DNA of 42,551 nt from Pseudomonas sp. MIACH. GTDB taxonomy: Bacteria > Pseudomonadota > Gammaproteobacteria > Pseudomonadales > Pseudomonadaceae. Shown in pieces: positions 6,608-15,600 of the stretch (positions are counted from its first letter, which is position 1; every line of letters begins with the position of its first letter). The stretch covers positions 1 through 42,551 of the forward strand of contig NZ_LHVO01000034.1 of the NCBI RefSeq assembly GCF_001269925.1, written 5' to 3'. A program made the translations under genes and the position numbers. The notes beneath the pieces are model-generated. The model did no database searches, was not told the DNA's origin, and saw nothing but the letters and a program-made list of their open reading frames with translations.

Positions 6608-9600
6608 TCACGAAACCACCTCCCCAACCACCACACCGTCCAACCACCACCGCGCCAGTCCGTGAACATTCGGCGCTTTGAGCAGCGTGAAGTGATTCCC
6701 CGCGCCATACCAGACCTCCAAAGCGCTGCCCTGCTTGCGCCACCCCTCGATCATCCCCGCCTGCTCCCGCTGATTCCCCGCTGCATCCAGCGCCGGGTCC
6801 TCGGCCAGCACCAGGCGCACCACACCGTCATAGCGCCGCGCAGGCCGATACACCGTGCGCAACGCCGCCCCATAGGTACGCGCCGGCCCCGCCATCGCGT
6901 CCACACTGGCACGGGCCGGCAACAGCCCCACGCCGACCATCCCCCCATGCAACGCCTGCTGTTGCGCCACGTCATCACGCCCGGCAAAGTCCACCAGATC
7001 AATGCCCAACGATTTGCCCGCCGCCAACTGCATGGCCTCGATCAAGCGCACCAACGCCGCCGTGGTTGTATAAGGCCGACCCGCGCCACCCGGCGCCTCA
7101 CTGTCGATCACTGTCAACGACGCCACTTCGCGCCCGGCCGCCTGCAAGCACAGGGCGATTTCCAACGCGACCCAACCACCAAACGAATGCCCGACCAGGT
7201 GCACCGGTCCATGCGGATACTCGTGCTCCAGCGCGGCCAGATAACAGCGCGCTGCCGCCTCGACCTGACTGTGCGGCACCGCCTCGCCATCCAGGCCCCG
7301 GGGCTGTAAGCCAAACAGCGGCCAGTCACGTCCCAGCGCTTCGCTCAAGCCCACAAACCCGGTGACACTGTCCCCTGCCCCCGGCACGCAAAACACCGGC
7401 GTACGCCCTGCCCGCCCACTCTGGATGCGCAACAACGGCTGATGCACCGCACATCGCACCGGCTCACTTGCCAGTAACGCCTGGGTCATCGCATGGCCCA
7501 GGTGCTGGATATGCGGCGCCTGCATCATGCTCTGGTGGTCCCCCGGCACGTCCACCCGACGCAATTGGCCAGGCGCCAAGGCATCGTCCCACCCCAGCGA
7601 CTCACTGCGCCGCGCCAACTCGGTCGGTCGCTGCTCGGCACTGAACAGATGCACCGCAATCGGCAGCGCAAACAGGCTGTAATGCGCCAGCGCATGCCCA
7701 TGCCCCACTTCCCGCTGGATAAAACTCAAGAGGTCCGCGTCCGTAGCCGCCGCCATTTGCGCGTATAGCAAACCTTGATCGCGACAGCGTTGCAGCAGAC
7801 CCGCAAAGTCCAGCTGTCCAAGCTGTGCCTCCAGTTGCTCAATCCTCGCCAGTTCATCCACACCTCCCTGTGCGTTCCAATAGGCGCTGCACTGCAACAG
7901 CAAATGCCGTTTGAGCGCGTCCGGCCCGCTCCAGCGCGCCTTGCCCTGGTCGGTCATGCGCGGCACGTAGCTGTCGATCAGGCCGAGGAACGCCACCGGT
8001 TCGTCCAGCCCGAGCAATTGCATCGCCACTTCGTAAGCCAGCACACCACCAAACGACCAGCCGGCAATCCGATAGGGGCCATGGGGCTGGAGGCCGCGAA
8101 TCAGGCCGACCATGCGCGCCGCCAGGCCTTCCATGGTGTTCAGGTGCGCCTCACCGAGTGCCACGCCCGGCAGGCCATAAATGGGATAGTCACCGGGCAG
8201 GTGCTGGCCCAGCGCAGGGAAATACACGTCCATGCCACTGAACTCATGCACCAGAAACAGCGGCGCCTGCGAGCCGTTGCTGCGCACCGTGATCACCGAG
8301 GTATCGCGTACCGGCGCATGGGTGCGCTGGCCTAACATGGCGGCGACCGACGCGACGCTGGCGTGCTGGAACAACTCGGCCAGGGACACCTGCAACCCCG
8401 CCGCTTCCATCAGGTTGACCAAGCGAATCGCAAGCAACGAATGGCCGCCCAGTTCGAAGAAGCTGTCATGCCGGCCGACCTGCTCCAGCTTCAACACCTG
8501 GGCCCAGAGTTGGGCCAGGGTCTGCTCCAGGGCATCGGCCGGCGCTTCAAAGTCGCGGCGGGCCAAGGCTTCCAGGGCCGGGGCCGGCAAGGCCTTGCGG
8601 TCGACCTTGCCGTTGGCCGTCAAGGGCAACCGCTCCAGCGGCACATAGGCCGACGGCAGCATGTAGTCCGGCAGTTGCGCATGCAGATGGGCGCGCAGGC
8701 TGTCGATAGCGACGGGCTCGGCCGCCCAGGTGAAATAGGCCACCAGGCGCTTATCACCCGGCGCGTCTTCGCGAGCCAGTACCACCACGTCCTGAATGCC
8801 TGCATGGGTCGCCAGGCGCGCTTCAATTTCACCCAGTTCGATACGGAAACCACGGACCTTCACCTGGTCGTCATTACGGCCAATGCACTCCAGCAGTCCC
8901 TGTGCATTCCAGCGGCCGAGATCGCCGGTGCGGTACAGCAAGGCGCCCGCATTGAAGGGGTCTTGCACAAACTTTTCAGCGCTCAGGTCCGGGCGATTCA
9001 GATACCCCTTGGCCACGCCGTCGCCGCCGATGCAGATCTCACCCACCACACCCATCGGCACGGCCTGCAACTGCGCATCCAGCACATGCACCTGGGTGTT
9101 GGAGATCGGCCGGCCCACCGGCACGCTGTCCGCGTCGTCGGCCAGTGCGCGCACTTCATAGGTGGTGGCGTAGGTGGTGGTCTCCGTCGGCCCGTAGCAA
9201 TGCACCAGGCGCAGCGCGGGGGCGCGCGCCAGCAGGCTGCGGAAGGCCGCCGGGTCGGCACGCTCACCGCCGCACAGCAGGATGCGCAAACCGGCCAGGG
9301 CGTCGGGGATCAACTGCACGTACTGGTTGAACAGCGCCGTGGTCACGAACAGCACCGTCACGCCCTGCAACGCCCGGCCAAAGGCGCCCGGGTCGAGCAA
9401 GGTGGCGTGGTCGATCACCTGCACCTGGCCGCCGTTGAGCAACGGGCCCCAGACATCCATGGTGCTGGCGTCGAACGCCGGGTTGGAGGCGAAGGCCACG
9501 CGGTCGCTGGCAGTGAAGTCGGCATAGCCGTTGTTGAGCACCAGCCGCGTGATACCGCGATGGGGCACCAACACGCCCTTCGGTGTGCCGGTGGAGCCGG

Positions 9601-12600
9601 AGGTGTACATGATGTACGCCACGCTGTCGCTGGATTGCGACAGGTCCGGGTTGTGACTCGGTTGCGGGTCGAGGGCCAGGGTGTCGAGGTCCAGGCGCCG
9701 TGCCGGGTAGTCGACGGCCATGTCGCTGCGCGTCAGCAGCCAGGCTGCGCCGCTGTCCTGCAGCATAAAGGCCTGGCGTTCGGCCGGAGCGTGGCTGTCC
9801 AGCGGCACGTAGGCGGCAGCGCACTTAAGCACGGCCAGTTGACTGACCAGCAGGTCCAGGGAGCGCGGCAGCAGGATCGCAACGTTATCGGCCGGACGCA
9901 CCCCAAGCCCCAGCAGGTGATGGGCCAGGCGGTTGGCGCGCAGGTTCAGTTCGCCGTAGCTCAAGGCCTGCTCGCCCTGCAATACCGCCACTGCGTCGGG
10001 CCGTGCCTGGGCTTGGGCTTCGAACAGGCGCTGCACCGTGTGCTCGCGTGGGAATGGGCGGTCGGTGGCATTCAATTGCAGCAATTGACGACGTTCGGCA
10101 GCCGGCAGGATCGGCAAGCGGCTGATGGCGATGTCGCTGTTGTGTTCCAGCGCCTGTACCAGTTGTTCAAGGGCGATGTTCAGGTACCCGCAGACACGCC
10201 GGGCACCCGCCCCCCTTGCCTTCAGGCTGAAACCTTGGCCCAGGTCATCCACGCTCATGGACAGGCCGTAGTTGCTGTGTTCCTCGGCCTTGAGCAATTG
10301 AATGCCCTGCCACGCCTCGGCCACGCCACCGGCTTGCGGCGCACTGTGGCGATAGTTGAACAACACACTGAACAACGGCGTCGCCACCGGCACACCGCTG
10401 CAACGCTGGGCCAGGGCCAAGGGCGCATGTTCGTGGCTGAGCAGTTGCGTCAGACGCGCGTGGGTGGCACGCAACGCGCTGCGTACCGCGTGCTCACCCA
10501 GGTCGACCCGCAGCGGCAACGTATTGATAAACACACCCATGGCGCGCTCTGCGCCTTCGCCACCTTGCAGGCGACCCAGCATCACCGTGCCGAATACCAC
10601 CTGCGCGCGACCGCAGACCTTGCCCAGCACCTGGGCCCAGGCCAGGTGCATCAGGCTCGCAGCACTGACGCCGGCCTGACGCGCCTGGGTCCGCAGGCGC
10701 TCGCTGAGTGCAGGCTCAAGCGTCAGTTGAGCCGACTCATCAGCGCCCAGGTCGCCGACCAGGGTGGGCTCATCGATGTCGCCGAGCATGTCGCGAAAGA
10801 ACGCTTCGTGACGGTCACCGCCGGCACGGGTCTGGGCCACATAGTTGCGATACGGTACCGCTGCGCCCAACGTGTCCTGGGTGCCGAGCAGGAAGGCCTG
10901 CATCTCGTGCTGCAGGATGTCCAGGGCCACGTGGTCCATGACCAGGTGATGGAACAACAACGTCGCCACCACACGCTGGGATTGCTGGGTGTAGACCAGG
11001 CGCATCAAGGGCGCCTGCGCCAGGTCCAGGCGCGATGGCAGCGGAGCGCTTTCAACCCGCAGCGAGGCTTCGCGCCACACCACTTGCAGCGGTTCTTCCA
11101 GGCCGTCCCAGTGGAACGACGAACGCAGGATATCGTGGCGTTGGATCACGGCCTGCAACGCCAGGGCAAACGCGTCCAGGCGTTGGCGCGAATCAAACGC
11201 GAACTGCGCCCGCAGCACATAAGCATCGCCGTCCTGCACTGCGCGGTGCTGATAGAGCATGCCGGCCTGCAACGGCGCCAGCGGGTAGATATCCTGCACA
11301 TTCGCCGCACCACCGGGGATGCTGGCGACAATACGGTCGATGGCGGCTTGATCCAGTTGGACCAGCGGCAATTGGTCCGGCGTGATCACCGTGCAACCTT
11401 CAACGATGCCATTGACCGGCACCGGCACTTCACGCCCGCCCCCGAGTGCCGCCGCAAGGGCACACAGGCTTGGCTGGCCGAACAGTACTTTCACATCCGC
11501 CGACAACCCAAGGCGGCGCAGACGCCCCATCAGGCTGACCGCCAGCAGCGAGTGCCCACCCAGTTCGAAGAAGTTGTCGTGACGCCCCACGCGCTCGACG
11601 TTGAGCAACTCGGCCCACAGGCTGGCCAAGGCGATTTCCGTATCGCCCTGGGGCGCTTCGTACGCGCGCACCACCACCGAGTCGGCACCGGGCGCAGGCA
11701 GGGCCTTGCGGTCGAGCTTGCCGTTGGGGCTCAGGGGTAACGCCTCGATGTGGACAAAAATCGCCGGCACCATGAACTCCGGCAGGTGTTGCAGCAGATG
11801 GCCGCGCAGGGCTTCGATGTCGCTGCGCACGCCGGTGTAGTACGCCACCAGGCGCTCGTCGCGGGCGATCACCGCGGCTTCGTTGATTGCCGCGCACTCG
11901 ATCAGGCGCGCCTGGATTTCCCCCAGTTCGATACGCAGGCCGCGGATTTTCACCTGGTCATCGTTACGCCCCAGGTATTCGATAGTGCCATCGGGCAAAT
12001 AGCGGCCGACGTCACCCGTGCGATACATCCGTCCAGCACTGAACGGGTCGTTGAGGAAACGCTCGGCGGTCAGCTCGGGGCGGTTCAGGTAACCCCGCGC
12101 CACTTGCACGCCGCCGATAAACAACTCGCCGACCACGCCCAACGGCACCGGCTGCAACTGCCCATCCAGCAGGTACAGGCGCGTATTGGCAATCGGCTTG
12201 CCAATGGGGGTGTTGTCCGGCGTCACCATGCCCGCGCAGTTCCAGGCGGTCACATCCACGGCGGCTTCGGTGGGGCCGTACAGGTTATGCAACTGGCTGC
12301 CGGGCAATTGCTGCTTGAAGCGGCGTACCAGGCTGCCCGGCAACGCTTCGCCGCTGCATATCACCCGCACCAATCCAGCGGCCTGGCTCACATCGCCATG
12401 GGCGAGGAACACATCGAGCATCGACGGCACGAAGTGCAAGGTGCTGATCTGTTCGGCCTCGATCACGTCGCACAGGTACGCCGGGTCTTTATGCCCGCCG
12501 GGGCGCGCCATCACCAGGCATGCGCCGGTGCACAGCGGCCAGAAAAACTCCCATACCGACACGTCGAAGCTGAACGGGGTTTTCTGCAAGACCCTGTCTT

Positions 12601-15600
12601 GCGCCGTCAGCCCATATTCGTCCTGCATCCACAGCAGACGGTTGACCACTGCGGCGTGGTCGTTGATCACGCCCTTGGGTTGGCCGGTGGAGCCGGAGGT
12701 GTAGATCACATAGGCGCCCACGCCCGCTACACCGGGGTTGTCCACGGGTTGTCGCTGCCAGCCCGACTGATCCAGATCGATCACCGCCACCTCGCCCAAC
12801 AGCGGCCGCGTGGCCGCCTGGGCCAGTACCACAAGCGGCGCGCTGTCGGCCAGCATGTAGGCAATACGCTCCTGCGGATAGGCGGGGTCCAGCGGCACAT
12901 ACGCGGCGCCGGCCTTGAGGATCGCGTACAGGCCGATGACCATGTCCAGGCCACGTTCCACACAGATCGCCACCCGCGCATCCGGCTGCACACCGAGTTC
13001 CAGCAGGTGATGGGCCAACTGGTTGGCGCGGGCGTTCAGTTCGGCGTAAGTCAGGTGCTGGTCGCCGGCCTTGAGTGCAATCGCATCCGGCGTACGCACC
13101 ACCTGGTCTTCGAACATCCCGTGCAGGGTCTGGTCGAGGTTGTAGTCCACCTGGGTGGCGTTGAAGTCGAACAGCAGATGCTCGCGCTCGCGGGCATCCA
13201 ACAGCGGCACATGCGCCAGCACCGCCTGGTCGTTATCGACCATGGCCTGCAACACCCGCGTGAAGTAGCCGACGTAACGCTGCACGGTCGACTCATCAAA
13301 CAGTGCCACCGCGTACTCCAGCGCACCGAGGATCGTGCCCTGCACTTCTCCCAGGTTCAGCGACAGGTCGAACTTGGCGAAGTGGCTGTTCTCGACGATG
13401 CCCTCCAGCGCCAGGTCGCCCAGGGCCAGGGTCGGTGCGCTGCTGTCCTGCCAACTCAGCAAGGTCTGGAACAACGGGCTGTGGGCCAGGCTGCGCACCG
13501 GCCGAGTGAGTTCCACCACCTGTTCGAAGGGCAGGTCCTGATGGGCCTGGGCCGCCAGTGTCAGCGCCTTGACCCGCGCCAGCAACGCCTCGCTGCTCAG
13601 CTCGCCCGAGGTGTCGATGCGCACCGCGAGGGTGTTGACGAACAGGCCGATCAGCCCTTCCACCTCGCTGCGCGTTCGGTTGGCCACCGGCGAGCCGATC
13701 ACCACATCCTGCTGCCCGGACAGCCGCGCCAGCAATGAGGCCCAGGCCGTCATCAAGGTCATGTACAACGTGCTGCCATGGCGCTGGCTCAAGGCCTTGA
13801 GCCCGGCGGTGAGGCGTGCGTCCAGGCGCACCTCGACACTGCTGCCGGCGTAGTCCTGCTGCGCCGGGCGCGGGCGGTCGGTGGGCAGGCTGAGCAACGC
13901 TGGCGCACCCGCCAGGGCCTGCTGCCAATAACTGCCCTGGCGTTGCAGCACTTCACCGCTGAGCCACAAACGCTGCCACACGGCAAAGTCGCCGTACTGG
14001 ATCGGCAACGGCGGCAAGGGGTCGGGTCGGCCATGGCTGAAGGCCTGGTACAGCGCCATCAGCTCGCGGGTGAGCACGCCCATGGACCAACCGTCGGAGA
14101 CGATATGGTGCAGGGTCAGCAACAGCACATGGTGCTCGTCCGCCATCACCACCAGGCGCCCGCGCAGCAGCGGGCCGCGCTCCAGGTCAAACGGCGCCGA
14201 GGCTTCGCCGTGGATCAACGCATCCAGGGCCTGCTGCGGCTGCGGGTGGCGACGCAAGTCCTGCACTTGCAGCGGCAGTACGTCTTCGGCGGCAACGATC
14301 AGCACCTGGGCTTCGTCGCCGTGCTGGGCGAAGCGGCTGCGCAGGGTTTCATGCCGCGCGACGATCCGCGCCAGCGCCCGCTGCAAGGCCTGTACATGCA
14401 ATGCTCCGCGCAGGCGCAAGCCGATGGGAATGTTGTAGGCGGTGTTGGCGCCTTCCATCAACGCCAGGAACCACAGGCGCTGCTGGGCGAACGACAGCGG
14501 CAACGGTTCCTCGCGGTTGGCCGGCAGAATATCCGGCAAGGTACTGCGACCGGCCTGGGCCAGCACGGCGGCGACGGCCGCCAGCTCGGCATTGGCAAAC
14601 AGGTCGCTGAGCAACAGTTCCACGCCCAGGCGCTGGCGAATCTGCGAGACCATGCGCATCGCCAGCAACGAATGCCCGCCCAGCTCAAAGAAATGATCAT
14701 GGCGCCCGACACGCTCGACCTGCAGCACATCGGCCCAGATCTGCGCCAGCAGGCTTTCGATCTCGCCTTGGGGCGCTGCGTAGCCACGGCTGAACACCGC
14801 CGTCATGTCCGGCTCCGGCAGGGCCTTGCGGTCGATCTTGCCATTGCTGGTCAAGGGCAGCGCATCGAGTTTCATAAAGGCGACCGGGACCATGTAGTCC
14901 GGCAAATGCGCCAGCAGATGGGCGCGGATATCGCCGACGGCCAGCGCGTCGAACTGCGGATTTTCCGTGTAATAGGCCACCAGCCGCTCTTCACGCACCA
15001 GCACCACGGCTTCCTGAAGGCTCGGCAACTGGTTGAGCTGGGTTTCAATTTCGCCCAATTCGATGCGCACGCCGCGGATTTTCACCTGGTCATCGTTACG
15101 CCCCAGGTAGTCGAGATTGCCGTCCGGCAGCCAACGCGCGAGGTCGCCGGTGCGGTACATGCGGCCGGGGTTGAACGGGTCTTGCAGAAAGCGTTCGGCG
15201 CTCAATTCGGGACGGTTCAGATAACCGCGCGCCACGCCCTTGCCGCCCACGTAGACCTCACCCGCCACCCCCAACGGCACCGGGCGTTGCTGGGCGTCCA
15301 GCAGGTACACCGTGGCATTGGCGATGGGCTTGCCGATATGCAAGGCCTGCCCGGCCTCGACCTTGCCGGAGGTGGCGACCACCGTGGCTTCGGTGGGGCC
15401 GTAGTTGTTGATCAGCTCAAAACGCTGCGCCCGCCCGAACTGACGCAGGCGGTCGCCGCCGATCAGCAAGGTGCGCAGGGTCGGGTGTTCGATCTGCTGG
15501 CTGAAGGCGTACTCGGCCACCGGTGTCGGCAGGAACCCCACATCCAGCGGCTGCGCGCACCACCAGGCCAGCAGTGCGTCGATGTCTTCAGGGCCGTCAT

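Noticed and set aside
8363..11740. Plus-strand open frame of 1125 codons opposite viscC
   Set aside because: Mirror of NRPS codons; the repeated content follows the repeated modules on the other strand. No independent start site or domain.
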